Shown here: positions 19,552 through 29,700 of the stretch, piece after piece | Layout: every line of letters starts with the position of its first letter | Numbering within the stretch: the stretch's first letter is position 1 | Assembly (NCBI RefSeq): GCF_000210295.1 | Contig: NC_026736.1 | Span: 186,001 to 250,000, forward strand | Length of the DNA stretch: 64,000 bases | Direction of reading: 5' to 3' | Source: Trypanosoma brucei gambiense DAL972 | Lineage: Eukaryota > Euglenozoa > Kinetoplastea > Trypanosomatida > Trypanosomatidae | Notes under the pieces: model-generated | What the model was told of the DNA's origin: nothing | The model's input: only the letters and a program-made list of their open reading frames with translations | The model's database searches: none | Translations under genes and position numbers: made by a program

Positions 19552-20105
19552 CTTAAAAAAAATCTAGCAAAAGGTTGGTCGGATGTTGTGTAGCGGTGCC
19601 TCCTCGTTCCTTTTTGCATTATTTTTCAATGCATCTCCCCTTCCCACATCACTACGATGCTACCCTTCTGCCCGCTACTGCTCGTGTCCCACCCACCAAC
19701 TTATGCGTATGCACTTAAATATTCCAGGGGAGTTTAATAGGACGATTGTGTGCGTGCATGACGAGGCCCGAAGGAGGGGGGGGGGGGACAAAGGAGAATG
19801 AGGAAGTGGAAAAGGGGGTTCTCAGTATCTTTTCTCTCTTTTTTCCCTCTCCTTTATGATGACTTGCTAGCTCGTCTACAAGGGTAGGGATTTCCATGGT
19901 CTCTTGAATTCATTCTCTTCATGTAGCAGAAGTTTTAGGTGACCCTGTCAGTGGAAGAAGGAGAGGGTGAAGGGGAAACTGGCTGCGTTGAACTACCGGG
20001 TTAGTTGATCTCTTGTGGCATCCCTCGTAGTTGTGTGTGTTTGTTGCAGGTGCCGAACGAAGCGGCAACTATATATTACCTAAGGTAGTATCCGAGAAAG
20101 TAAGG
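19552..20105 (+). other. Intergenic region with G12 run
   Basis: No gene is seen. It contains a run of twelve G at 19776-19787 and a pyrimidine tract at 19829-19856. Candidate acceptors are AG at 20031-20032 and 20048-20049. The open frame of the next gene extends to about 20031 without an ATG. Confidence 0.5.
19776..19787. repeat. G12 homopolymer
   Basis: Twelve consecutive G in the GPN3 downstream spacer. Confidence 0.9.
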
Positions 20106-20849
20106 ATGTTTGCCCCATTCTTTCGTTCATTGAAATCCAATGCAATAGCGCAAAGAGGGTTGTTTGTCGCCAAAACTTCGCTTCGACAATACCGGTGCCG
20201 GTTGTTTTGCTCACCTTCTGCTGTGTTGCTGTGCAGTTTCAGTAGAGATATGCCTCTTTCCATTTCACAGTTGCGAACACGACTACGGAGTCAGCTGCAG
20301 GACGGGTGCCCACGGATGCAGTCCATCGACACCGAAGGTCAATTAACGCTCACACTTGCGAGAAGCCGTCGACCAGCAGAGCAGGAGGAGGCGCTGGAGC
20401 GAGCAGAGTCCCTATGGCGTGAACTAGAGGATTCCGCCTCGCCACTTCCGTTGACGTCCATCACGGGACTGCGTGTGTCACTTTGCACATCCATGCGCCG
20501 GTGTGCACTTGTTGCGCGAAAGCAAGAACTGGCGGAGTCATGGACCCGACGTTTTGCCAACCTACGGAACCTACAACCAATGGACTTCACTACTGGGGCT
20601 AATGTTGCTGCAGGGCGTGTTCGGGGTTGGCAACACGGACGGCCTGCTGAGGAAACGGATCAAGAGGAGATGAGTGGTGGGGTGGTTGATGATGACGGGG
20701 CGGGTGCAGAAGGTGCAGGCAGGAAGTCTGGAAATAAAGAAACTCCACTGCAGAAGTATCGCCAGGAAGTTATGATGGACCACCCCATGATGCAACTGGC
20801 GTTTAAGCGAGGAGTACACACCCCTGGGCCGCGTTACACAGGGGATTAA
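20106..20849 (+). CDS. Unrecognised basic protein, possibly mitochondrial
   Basis: The protein has 247 residues from the first ATG after the acceptor AG at 20048-20049. I do not recognise a family. The first 50 residues have many Arg, Ser, Leu and Phe and almost no acidic residues (MFAPFFRSLKSNAIAQRGLF), a typical mitochondrial presequence composition. A later in-frame Met at residue 49 (MPLSISQLRTRLRS) could be an alternative start for a non-imported form. Residues 60-150 are predicted mostly helical with several Arg clusters. A Gly/Asp/Glu-rich linker covers about 173-215. The C-terminus has KYRQEVMMDHPMMQLAF and PGPRYTGD. A mitoribosome-associated or other organellar protein is possible but not shown. 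Confidence 0.75.
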   Translation: MFAPFFRSLKSNAIAQRGLFVAKTSLRQYRCRLFCSPSAVLLCSFSRDMPLSISQLRTRLRSQLQDGCPRMQSIDTEGQLTLTLARSRRPAEQEEALERAESLWRELEDSASPLPLTSITGLRVSLCTSMRRCALVARKQELAESWTRRFANLRNLQPMDFTTGANVAAGRVRGWQHGRPAEETDQEEMSGGVVDDDGAGAEGAGRKSGNKETPLQKYRQEVMMDHPMMQLAFKRGVHTPGPRYTGD

Positions 20850-21060
20850 CTCATTGTACGTTAGTGGTGTGCTTATGTCCTCTGCCACGGGTTACATTGT
20901 GAGGTGTGGATGGATCAAATACATAGTTTGAAAGCATTGTAACTGGTCGCTTTGACCTGCTTCTCCTTTTTTCTTCCGATTAACCGGCAAACCGCGCTTG
21001 TGCCCATGGTTTCGGTCATATAATGAACTAAGCGTTGGTTGGGGTATATTGATATCATTC

Positions 21061-21121
21061 ACTTTTATCATTTTTTCCCCCTTGTCATGTTACTTGGATT
21101 CGTGTCTACGCTACCATCAAG
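21061..21121 (+). promoter_or_regulatory. Predicted spliced-leader acceptor for the TAP42 gene
   Basis: A pyrimidine-rich stretch (ATTTTTTCCCCCTTG at its core) is followed by the first AG at 21120-21121, 24 nt before the ATG at 21145. The longest open frame begins upstream of it at a TTG (20998) and is rejected. Confidence 0.6.
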
Positions 21122-21144
21122 GGAATAGCAGTGTGAGGAATACA

Positions 21145-22338
21145 ATGTCTACCGATGGCAGTGAAGTCATTGACGATAACAAAACTGTAAGGAGTCTCTT
21201 TAACGGACTAGCACAGAGGTACAAGGACACCGTTTTGAAGAGTGAGACGTCCATCGAACAAGATGAGAATTCACGCTCTCTTATTCCACATTTGGAGAAA
21301 CTATGGTATATGATGGGTGCGATGGGTGTTGTTTCCCCTAACGAACAGTTGGATGATATTTCTACGAACGCGTTGGAATTGTTATGGACTCCTTACATCA
21401 TTGCAGATCTCTACCAGCGCCTACAGGGACCTATGCCCACTCCAGCACCGGTCACTCCAGGCGAAACAAATGAAGTTGCTGGAGCTGCGGGAATGACACG
21501 TGAGGAGGCCCTTTCTCGTTCGCATCACTGGTATGATGTTTTCTTCCGTTGGGCACAGGACTGCGAGTTGGTGGACGAACGGACGCTGGACACATATCGC
21601 ACGTTTCGTGCGGACAATCGCACACAACGCGTGGAGCTCTCCCGGAAGCGCCGTGAGCTGGAGGTGGTACTACTCCAATATGAGGATAAGGTAGAGTACT
21701 TACAAGCAAAAAGAAAACGTATGAAGGAGCTGATGGCGGAAGACGGTGACGAAATATCTGAAAGTAACGGGGATGAGGAGGAAGCACTCCGGGGTCGCGC
21801 TCTCGCACGGTTGCGTTGGTCTGTTTACGAGGCTTGCCATCACCTGCAGTTGTCAGCGCGCGAGTTGGAAATGCTCACGGCATTGTCACCAGAGAGGCGG
21901 AAAGAAATAGCAAACAACCACCAGCGTACGTTGGATGCTGTGCGTCGGGGAGAGTTATCACTTGGTCGGCACACGTACACTATCCTACCAGGTGGTCTCG
22001 TCGCACCGGGAGGACCGTTTCCTGTGGACCGCATTAACAGTACCGTTATGAGCGCGATAGCAAGCCAGGAGAGTTTCCGTCAGAAAGTCGTGGAAGAGTT
22101 GATGATAAACAGGAATAATCCAACTATGACGTTGGCAGAGTTCGCCGACGCGGAGATGGCAGATGTGCAGCGTCGCATGGAGGCAAACGCAGATGCACAG
22201 CGGGTCCAACAAGAAGAGGATGAGTTACTTGGGCCTGAAGGAGTTGAGGAGCGTCAACGGAAGCGGGACTCGGCTCTAGCTGATTGGAAGGATGATCACC
22301 CCCCAATTGGGCAAACTGCAAGAGGAAACTACGCATGA
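21145..22338 (+). CDS. TAP42: TAP42/IGBP1 (alpha4) PP2A-associated protein
   Basis: The protein has 397 residues from ATG 21145. The N-terminal about 230 residues are helical, with SLFNGLAQRYKD, ELLWTPYIIADLYQRL and a basic RVELSRKRRELE helix, fitting the TPR-like fold of the family. The C-terminus ends in ALADWKDDHPPIGQ, matching the WDDWKD.HP.G signature that closes nearly all TAP42/alpha4 proteins. Known members bind free catalytic subunits of PP2A, PP4 and PP6, protecting them from degradation and linking them to TOR signalling. A PP2A catalytic gene and a PPP4R2-like gene lie downstream at 48 and 51 kb. An acidic linker occurs at residues 195-215. Confidence 0.9.
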   Translation: MSTDGSEVIDDNKTVRSLFNGLAQRYKDTVLKSETSIEQDENSRSLIPHLEKLWYMMGAMGVVSPNEQLDDISTNALELLWTPYIIADLYQRLQGPMPTPAPVTPGETNEVAGAAGMTREEALSRSHHWYDVFFRWAQDCELVDERTLDTYRTFRADNRTQRVELSRKRRELEVVLLQYEDKVEYLQAKRKRMKELMAEDGDEISESNGDEEEALRGRALARLRWSVYEACHHLQLSARELEMLTALSPERRKEIANNHQRTLDAVRRGELSLGRHTYTILPGGLVAPGGPFPVDRINSTVMSAIASQESFRQKVVEELMINRNNPTMTLAEFADAEMADVQRRMEANADAQRVQQEEDELLGPEGVEERQRKRDSALADWKDDHPPIGQTARGNYA

Positions 22339-23340
22339 GCCGGCAATTACTCTGGCTTGCATAACAGACGCTTCCTAAGGGACCGAGCGGCGCCTACAAT
22401 TATGTGTAGCGACGACCTGCCCAAGTGATTGTTGGGCAATCACTGTTTTCGTAGCCGTTTTTTTTCCGTGAAGGTAAAACGTGCTTCAAAAAGTACTAGT
22501 TTTAGATGCATCACTGGTCTTTTGAAACTGCCGCTTGTCGCTACGTGGCCAGTGTCACTCCTTTTATTGCATGGTCTGCAGGGTGTTTTTGACGGTTACA
22601 TACACGCTCCGGAAGGACCACATGTTATGCTGGCGTGCTTCCCCTATCGAATCTTGGAGGTGAGGGGCTCTCGCGTCATTCTGTACAGCTTTTTCGCCCG
22701 TTGAGGGTCCATTCGTTTACCAACTCCCACGCAATTGTACGTCGCTATATATTATGGAAGTTCTTCGATGTTGTGGCGTGGCGTGTTGTGTTATCCTTCC
22801 CCGCAGGTATGTTGTTAGTGGTGAACCCAACCCTTTGTAGCTAACCGCACGACACGTTAGAGGCCTCAACCCTTCGCATATCGCTTAATGGTGTTTTTTC
22901 TCTCTAATATTTTTTCCTTTCTTGACATGAACTGTTGCGGTTAGTTGGATCCGTGTGTATTACCTTGCTCTCTTTTTTTTGTTGAGTTGTATGAATGTGG
23001 TTGCGTGGGCCGTACCTTTGGGGTCTCTGCGTTAACTTTCCAACGGATTTTCTGCACGAATAAACCTTTCTTTCCTTTTCCTCTTATATTATCTCTTTTC
23101 CCACCGCTGACGTCTGTATCAAGTGTGGGCACACTTCGGTGGAGCCTAACAGGTAATTTTTAGTCCGTGGCACTGGGTCACCACCTGTGCCCAGCTCCTC
23201 GGGCTCGTGTTGAGGGGTGGCGGTTGCTTCGTCATACCAGTGCGTTAAAAAGGGCGCTTTTGTGCAGCAGGTTCAAAAACTATAGTAGCAACTAATTGCC
23301 GATAATTTGTGCTGGAGTAAAAGTCGCTCTCGGTTTGTCA
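22339..23340 (+). other. Intergenic region carrying copy 1 of a dispersed repeat
   Basis: No convincing gene is seen; a 91-codon open frame at 22429 lacks an ATG start. The notable content is the 186-bp element at 22763-22948, nearly identical to one at 38151-38341. A pyrimidine tract at 23067-23107 and AG near 23268-23270 precede the next gene. Confidence 0.6.
22763..22948 (+). repeat. Dispersed about 190-bp non-coding element, copy 1
   Basis: It begins CTTCGATGTTGTGG and ends GCGGTTAGTTGG. Against copy 2 (38151-38341, same strand) I count about seven substitutions and one 5-bp indel inside a GTGTT-type repeat, i.e. about 96% identity. It contains two pyrimidine-tract/AG modules (22793-22806 and 22897-22943), an inverted repeat CTAAC...GTTAG (22841-22845 with 22856-22860, ten-base loop) and the palindrome GAGGCCTC (22860-22867). 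It has no useful open frame. Confidence 0.95.
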
Positions 23341-25851
23341 ATGCCGGGCTACCCCACGGGATTGTTACTGGGCAGTCGAATGTCTTCGCGGCCTCGTGTA
23401 TCATGGCTTTCGCCCGCGCTCGCTTCCCACCAACAACTTGATGCAGGGATCGCTGCACGACACCAGGTGGACCGTAAAAGTATTAAAAAGTCCAAACGCC
23501 CCTTCGAAAACTATTTTCGGTCGGAATACCGCTGCTCTCCATCACCCAGTAGGTTCACTCTGCGCCCAGGTGGCCGGGTTTCATCGTACGACGCAGTGAA
23601 ACTCATGACTGATCCTAGGCGCAACTGGTCACCCTTTTGGGGCCGCGTTGTGGGTAACGTGCGGACACAAAAGAAGCGACAGGATGTGTTGCAACCTGCA
23701 CCTCAGCAGTTCGGCGAGGACAGCCTTGACCAAACAATACAACGTTTCCTAGAGCTTCGCTTTCAATGGGATCGTGGGGATGACATCCTTGCTCCGAGTT
23801 TGGTTCCGCCTAGTTTGTATAGTTTGACTGAGCACTGTCTTCCGTACGCGTGTGATGAGCAACAACAGCAGCAGACGGTTAGCGACTGCGTAGAGTTAGA
23901 CGGGGGTGGCGCACACTCATCTGCATTCCGTGCGCGGGGAAGGCGGAAGTGCTTGTTAGTACCCAGAGGAAATTTAGGTTCAAGTGGTGTTGAAACTATC
24001 CCTTCTATTGTTCTCGATGCAGCAAGAGGTCCTCTTGTGTCATCGCCGACGGAACTTTCGTTGAACCTGCGTTGGAAGGCAACGAACCGTGAGGCCACCA
24101 GTGTAAGTGAGGTATTGCGTTTGCAGCAGTGTGTAGGGCATGTGCCTGTCATGGGTATGACGGCACGATCATTGCTACTTTTGCTGAAAGCTCATGCCAC
24201 CGCTGAGGTCGAGAATCCCCCACTGGCCGTTGCTCTCGCTATAGCAGCTGCGGAACACTACCACGAATACACCCCTACTGAGTGTTTGGAGCTTCTGCGG
24301 TGCCTACGTAGGGTTGCCTTTGTGAAGGGGTTGACGCAGCTGTCGCACTCACAGGTTAATGTTGTTTCTTTGTACCGTGACTCGAGACACTCCCAGATGT
24401 TTTTCGCAGGGTATATAGGAGACGCAGCCCCTTTTTTGGTAGAACGTGTATGGTCTCGCCTTCCCGAGCATGCTCAACGGCTCTGTCGGCGACGACTCTT
24501 CCTCGACTTTATAGATCTACTAGCACTAGCGGTAGAAATGAATGGCTGGAGGTTCCCGTGTAATTTACCGAACCCCGCCAGCTCCGCAACTTATGCATCC
24601 AAGTATCTCTTCTTGCGCTATACACTGCAGTTGGATGAAGCCATGATGACAGAGTATGTGAGGTGCGTTGCAGACGCAACATTTTCCGCACCGCAGACCG
24701 AACTATATACAAATGTTGGCGGACAACAGCAAAACTCGAGGCAACTGATTGCCAGTCGCTGTGATCCAGATGACAGCGAAACCTTATTCACTCCACTTAT
24801 TACATGGCTGTGTGTGTCTTTTTTGGCTCGTGTTACTGCAGAGGCCGTCGGGGATGTACTGCGGCACACTGAGATATCTCTCAAGCAACACATGAAACTT
24901 GCCAAAGATTATCAATCGGCGGCAGCGCGCGGGAAGTCGAAACTACAGCGACTAAAGGCTGAGAGGGACCTGCAGCAGTTCCTTGACAGCATTGCGCTCG
25001 TGAGGCCACGACATCATGTATACCAGTGCATTGGGCGTCGACACCCGAGGAAGATGCGCCTCCGTGTCATTCCGCTTGAAGCCTTTCCTGCAATATCGCG
25101 ACACACAGGGCTTCCCTTTGGATCGGCGTCGCGACACGCGCACCTGTCCGCAGAGAGGCGGTGTGGAAGTTTTGAACATGACGATTGGACGTTCGAAGCT
25201 GTTGTAGCTCGTTCAGCTCTCGCACGGAAGCACATCGAGCGCGCTAAGGATGCGCTGGACTGGGCCGCAATGATGCTGACAAATTGTGCAGTAATTGCCA
25301 GACACATTCCGACCCCGGCCAAACGGCTTGAAGCTTGTGGTCCCAAGCATACGTTTGTATTCCCTGCCGCATCTCATCTACCGTCAAGCATTGATGCAGC
25401 AAGTAATCGTCTCGCTTGGTGCGAGGCGCTGGTGCGGTCCCGTGTGCAAGAGGACATAGACTCGCTTTTCCTCCACATACCCTGGTGCGAACTGGAGGAG
25501 CAGCTGCAGCCATTTTTAGATTCCGAGGGGAAAGCTAACGGTATTGAAAGTAGGGAAGGAACCCAACGTGCTGGTAAGGTCACAACAGCAGGGGATGATG
25601 GGACCAGCTTGTTGGATGCATATTTTCCTTTTGACTTTCTGGACAATTCCGGCGGGGCTGACTGCGGCGGGACTGGTGACTGCAGGCAGGTGCCGCGCAT
25701 CGAATATGATGACGCAGAGCACACAAAGCACCCGAAGACGGCGCAGCAAGATCAGAATTCTCTAGAGGCGCTCCAGGTTAGTATCGAAAAGTTTCAAGTT
25801 ACCGTGGCGGAGTTGATCCGCGCACAGGAGGATTACTTTCTGATTCTTTAA
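23341..25851 (+). CDS. Large unrecognised protein, possibly mitochondrial
   Basis: The protein has 836 residues from the first ATG after AG 23268-23270. I do not recognise a family. The first 85 residues are basic and Ser/Pro-rich with hardly any acidic residue, as in an organellar presequence, followed by FTLRPGGRVSSYDAVKLM. The middle (about residues 260-420) is helical with repeating hydrophobic patterns such as MGMTARSLLLLLKAHA, LAVALAIAAAEHYHEY and CLELLRCLRRVAFVKG. These resemble helical-hairpin repeat proteins but have no clear PPR consensus. A charged coiled-coil-like stretch lies near residues 515-560. The last about 100 residues are acidic and low in complexity. A role in mitochondrial RNA or ribosome biology would fit the lineage but is a guess. 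Confidence 0.8.
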   Translation: MPGYPTGLLLGSRMSSRPRVSWLSPALASHQQLDAGIAARHQVDRKSIKKSKRPFENYFRSEYRCSPSPSRFTLRPGGRVSSYDAVKLMTDPRRNWSPFWGRVVGNVRTQKKRQDVLQPAPQQFGEDSLDQTIQRFLELRFQWDRGDDILAPSLVPPSLYSLTEHCLPYACDEQQQQQTVSDCVELDGGGAHSSAFRARGRRKCLLVPRGNLGSSGVETIPSIVLDAARGPLVSSPTELSLNLRWKATNREATSVSEVLRLQQCVGHVPVMGMTARSLLLLLKAHATAEVENPPLAVALAIAAAEHYHEYTPTECLELLRCLRRVAFVKGLTQLSHSQVNVVSLYRDSRHSQMFFAGYIGDAAPFLVERVWSRLPEHAQRLCRRRLFLDFIDLLALAVEMNGWRFPCNLPNPASSATYASKYLFLRYTLQLDEAMMTEYVRCVADATFSAPQTELYTNVGGQQQNSRQLIASRCDPDDSETLFTPLITWLCVSFLARVTAEAVGDVLRHTEISLKQHMKLAKDYQSAAARGKSKLQRLKAERDLQQFLDSIALVRPRHHVYQCIGRRHPRKMRLRVIPLEAFPAISRHTGLPFGSASRHAHLSAERRCGSFEHDDWTFEAVVARSALARKHIERAKDALDWAAMMLTNCAVIARHIPTPAKRLEACGPKHTFVFPAASHLPSSIDAASNRLAWCEALVRSRVQEDIDSLFLHIPWCELEEQLQPFLDSEGKANGIESREGTQRAGKVTTAGDDGTSLLDAYFPFDFLDNSGGADCGGTGDCRQVPRIEYDDAEHTKHPKTAQQDQNSLEALQVSIEKFQVTVAELIRAQEDYFLIL

Positions 25852-26770
25852 CTTGGTCGTGTGTGCGATTAGAATGCTGAAGAAGGTAGAGATTGATTGA
25901 ATTTTACAGGAGGTTGTGGCCGCACAGGGGATATTACGGCGGAGCGGAGCGCGGTGCTCGATTCTCATTCGTTTCTAGTATACTGTTCCACTGCAGCAGT
26001 GAGATTTGACCATGCCTCTGTCCGTCCTTCCGCGTGACTCACTTTTCTGTGTGCGTCTCGTCCCAGTGAGTTCGTTCCTTCTGTGCTCCACATGTGTATG
26101 CACACACCTGTGACTGACATTGGATGCTCAGAGAAGTGCTCGTAGATGTTGAGGGGTTGCAAGTTTTCTCCTTCCCAACGACTGGAAACCATGAATCGCC
26201 CCCAAATCGTTCGGTGCAGGTTGTGCCTACTTTCATAGACTGACCAAATATTTCACATTTCTGATCTCGCACCGTTTATTCAATGTGCTTATAAATATAT
26301 ACGTGCATTCACAAAGTTATCCGTTGCCAAGTGTTGTCTGACTCTGATGGCGCCTTTGTGACTCCTTCACCCGTAAGCATTGCCATTAGCGGCTACTGGG
26401 GGACTGCTTAGAGTTCATACCGGTTCTATACGGCTGACATATATATGTGTGTACCCATTCATACTTCTTGTTTAACGTCCGCCCATACCTTTTCTTTATA
26501 CTGCCGTGTGGTAAATGGTTGGGGGAGTGGATGGCCACCACACACCTTGAAGTGTGTAGTCTTTAACATGTTTTTTTCCTCCTTGATTCCTTTTAAACTC
26601 TTAGAACCGCTGTAGAAAAGTTGGCCACGCGGTGGGAAATAGGCGGGGAACTTAACAAGTAGGGAAAATAGACTTGTTAAACAGTTCCTTATTATTGGAA
26701 ACTGAAGGGCAGTATCATCATCACCACTTAAAGAAAGCAGAACCGTAGGACGAAAGGTAAGTGTGTGGAA
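25852..26770 (+). other. Intergenic region
   Basis: No gene is seen. A pyrimidine tract at 26570-26602 ends in AG at 26603-26604, predicting a leader of about 166 nt with no upstream ATG for the next gene. Confidence 0.55.
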
Positions 26771-29700
26771 ATGGACCAACCGGAGCGTCTTGTGGAATCA
26801 CTTGTAGATTCTTCATGGGTGGTTTGTGGGACTGAGTTATTTGCTGATGAACTTAAGGACTTGGAACATTTAGAAGAGATGGATGAGAAGCTAGCATCAC
26901 AACAGCAGCAACAACAACATCGGAGCGAAGTCGTCGATGGTTGCGATGTCTTGCGGGAGAGTTATGATGGGAGCGCGTGGAGTCAGGAACGAAGGACCAC
27001 TAGCAAGCCAAGGAAATCTCCAACGTTCTCAAAACAAAAGTTGCCAGACCGCCCGAGTTCGCGGGCGTCCACTGGTGGACAAGCTAAGGAGCCTTCCAGT
27101 ATATGTTCAACAGCTGCTTCCGTTCACGTGAAGACAGAAAAAGTAGTAAATGTTGCGGAGAATCGAGGGCAGGATCTATATAAGCAGATGCTACAGGCGC
27201 TAAAACAGCAGATACGACAGGTACGCGAAGAGGCAGATCTTCGTCGTTCAGCCACGCGTCGGCAATTGCGTTTTTTTAGTGCACGCAACGTTGATGAATA
27301 CTTACCCAGTGAAATCCTTCGGGGGGCCCCGGAAAAGCATTACCAGTGGAGGAGTGAAGTTTCTGGTTTAGATTATGTTACTGAAGATGTATGGAGGAGG
27401 ACACCGCACCAAGATGATGCAGCATCGTCTCCGTCCCCTAGTGTTACTGATAGTCGATCAGCGCTTACCATACTGCAGACGCCTTATGGGAGTGGCACAA
27501 GCTACCCTGCAATTTGTGATTTCACCATCGATCCCATAAACTTCATGGCGGAAATTAATGTAGCACTGGAGAAGAATCATGGAGTTCGTATCGTCACTAA
27601 GGAGTCACAGCCGCCCGCAGAAGAACCAGATCCATCTATGTTGCTCTCCAATCAGTTATGTGAGATGTTAGAACACCAGCCGGGGCCCATGATGGACTTG
27701 AAGGAACCAACGTGGTTCAACACTGTGCTGCCTCCAATAGCATCAAAAATGGAGGAGAAATGGGTTGTCGACAATAGTGAAGGCCAAATGCCATGGAGTG
27801 GCGTTGGGCCGACGAAAAAGGTGAAGGGTGGTGGTGTGGAGAGACTACAACTAGCATTTCCCCCACTCCCAGCCCGTGCTGGTCAAGATAGCAGGGTAGC
27901 TTCTGGTGGGACAGCGACCAAGAGAGCGGCTGTGGGGAGTACCACTGATGGTTGCAACTCAAGCAAATACACGGGAGCTGGGCGCAGCGCAATCGGTGAT
28001 ATGGATAAACTTGTACGATGCTCTGCCACAGACGACACTGTGCGGCTGCGAGCGAAGGCGGGGACGAAGACAACTAGGACGGTGCGCTTCACTAACCACT
28101 GTACGAGGCACCTCGCCATGCGATTACAACCGGCCACGCATCCGTGGTTAAAATATTCCATTGTGAAGGCGTCCGCGGGGAAGCCGCTGGCGGCGTCGTC
28201 AGGTCTGTGTACAGCATTGGACAAGCCAGTTACCTTCTTTGAGTATATTGACGTGGTGATAACGTTTGAACCCCAAACGGTTAGGGAGCCTTCGATAGCA
28301 GAGGTTTTACGGATTGGGTATTGCGTAGAGCTAAATATCCGAAGTGGCGAGGGGGCACAGTGGCATTTTCTCGAAGTGACTGTTCTATGCGATACACAAC
28401 AACCTGAATTTCGCCTCGTTCCGTTGGAAAAGGTTGCAGATCGGCGCAAGGAGGCTGCGGACACATCCGCAGAAGATTCGTCAAGAACAACACGTGTGAA
28501 CTCGAGGGCCTCCAAAAAGGATTACATCACGACGTGTGAGTTTCCATGTACTTTTGTGTTCCATTCCTTCACCAAACACTTCCAGCTGGAAAACATTGGG
28601 TCTGATGCCATCATTTCGTTAGGTACCAGTTCCTCTTGCTTCAAGATTACTTCACCCTTAGAGGAGGACATCGAAATACCCGGTGGTAGCACCGTGGAGA
28701 TCGCTGTTTGCTTTTGCCCATTGAGCGAGGCTCACTATGACGCAGAGCAATTGTTTGTTACTGTGAGGGACGAAAGAAACGGTCCTGTCTTGGCCAAACA
28801 CACGTTTAACCTTCGGGGGGAAAGTGCCCTTCCCCACATTGACCTCTTGCGAATAGGACCCATGGAACTGAGTCCATTCGAAGGGGACGAGTGCAGTAGT
28901 GTGCCGCAGTATTTCCTCCCTGAAACCACATTGGGGGAGGAGGTAGTTGAGGAGGTGGTTGTACGCAACAATTGCCCAATTGCAGTAGAGTACTTTTGGC
29001 AGGTTGCCACTGTTGGTGGTGGACCCTCTGGAGCGCAACTGCGAATAACGCCGTGCCGTGGCGAGTTTCTTCCAAAACAAGACACTAGATTCACGGTGAC
29101 TCTAAAACCTTCCGTGGTGGAGCCGTTCGCTGCTGTTCTCAACCTCTTCCTTGAGGGTCTTCCTAGGATTCCCATAGAGGGTGAACTAGGGAGGACTGTG
29201 GACAGCTGTGGCCCCCCGTTGCTTCCCCCACAAAATGACTCACGCATAGCGGAATTAGATGCAACAAAGGGGGTGTTGAGGCTCTTATCTCGCTCTAGGA
29301 TGGTTCCTGCTTTACCAGAGCCCGAACAATTGCGCCGACTCATGGACCCGTGTGGTGCGCTAAAGAACATTATGAAACCGCAATCGAGCGAGTGTAGTGG
29401 CGTCTTTGCGAGCGGATTCTACCTTTTTGCCGATCCTAGTCCTCCGCGTCTCATGCTTATTCCCGATCGTTTTGATGAGGGGTTGGAATGCCTCATTAAC
29501 GGTGAGAACGCACGTCGCGTGGTGTTGCGAAACACTTCCCACCGGCTACTGCACTTCATCTTTGACCCGACGCCACAGGAATGCCCAGTGGGTGTGTGTT
29601 TTCCAGCCACATATGACCCAGAAACTGTGGATGTGAGGTTTGAGCCGCGGGCAGGACGTGTGCCCCCACAAGGTTCTGTTCCTATCACATTCTTCTATAC

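Noticed and set aside
22429..22704. 91-codon + strand frame in the TAP42 downstream spacer
   Set aside because: It starts at TTG; the first ATG is near its end; composition is that of spacer.
22763..22948. Identity of the dispersed element with a known SIDER or RIME retroposon
   Set aside because: It has no poly-A tail and I could not match the start of ingi-type elements from memory; left as unassigned.
27883..28515. Minus-strand open frame of 210 codons, and another at 28735-29370
   Set aside because: Both lie inside the ASH-domain gene in the opposite direction and show no recognisable motifs.
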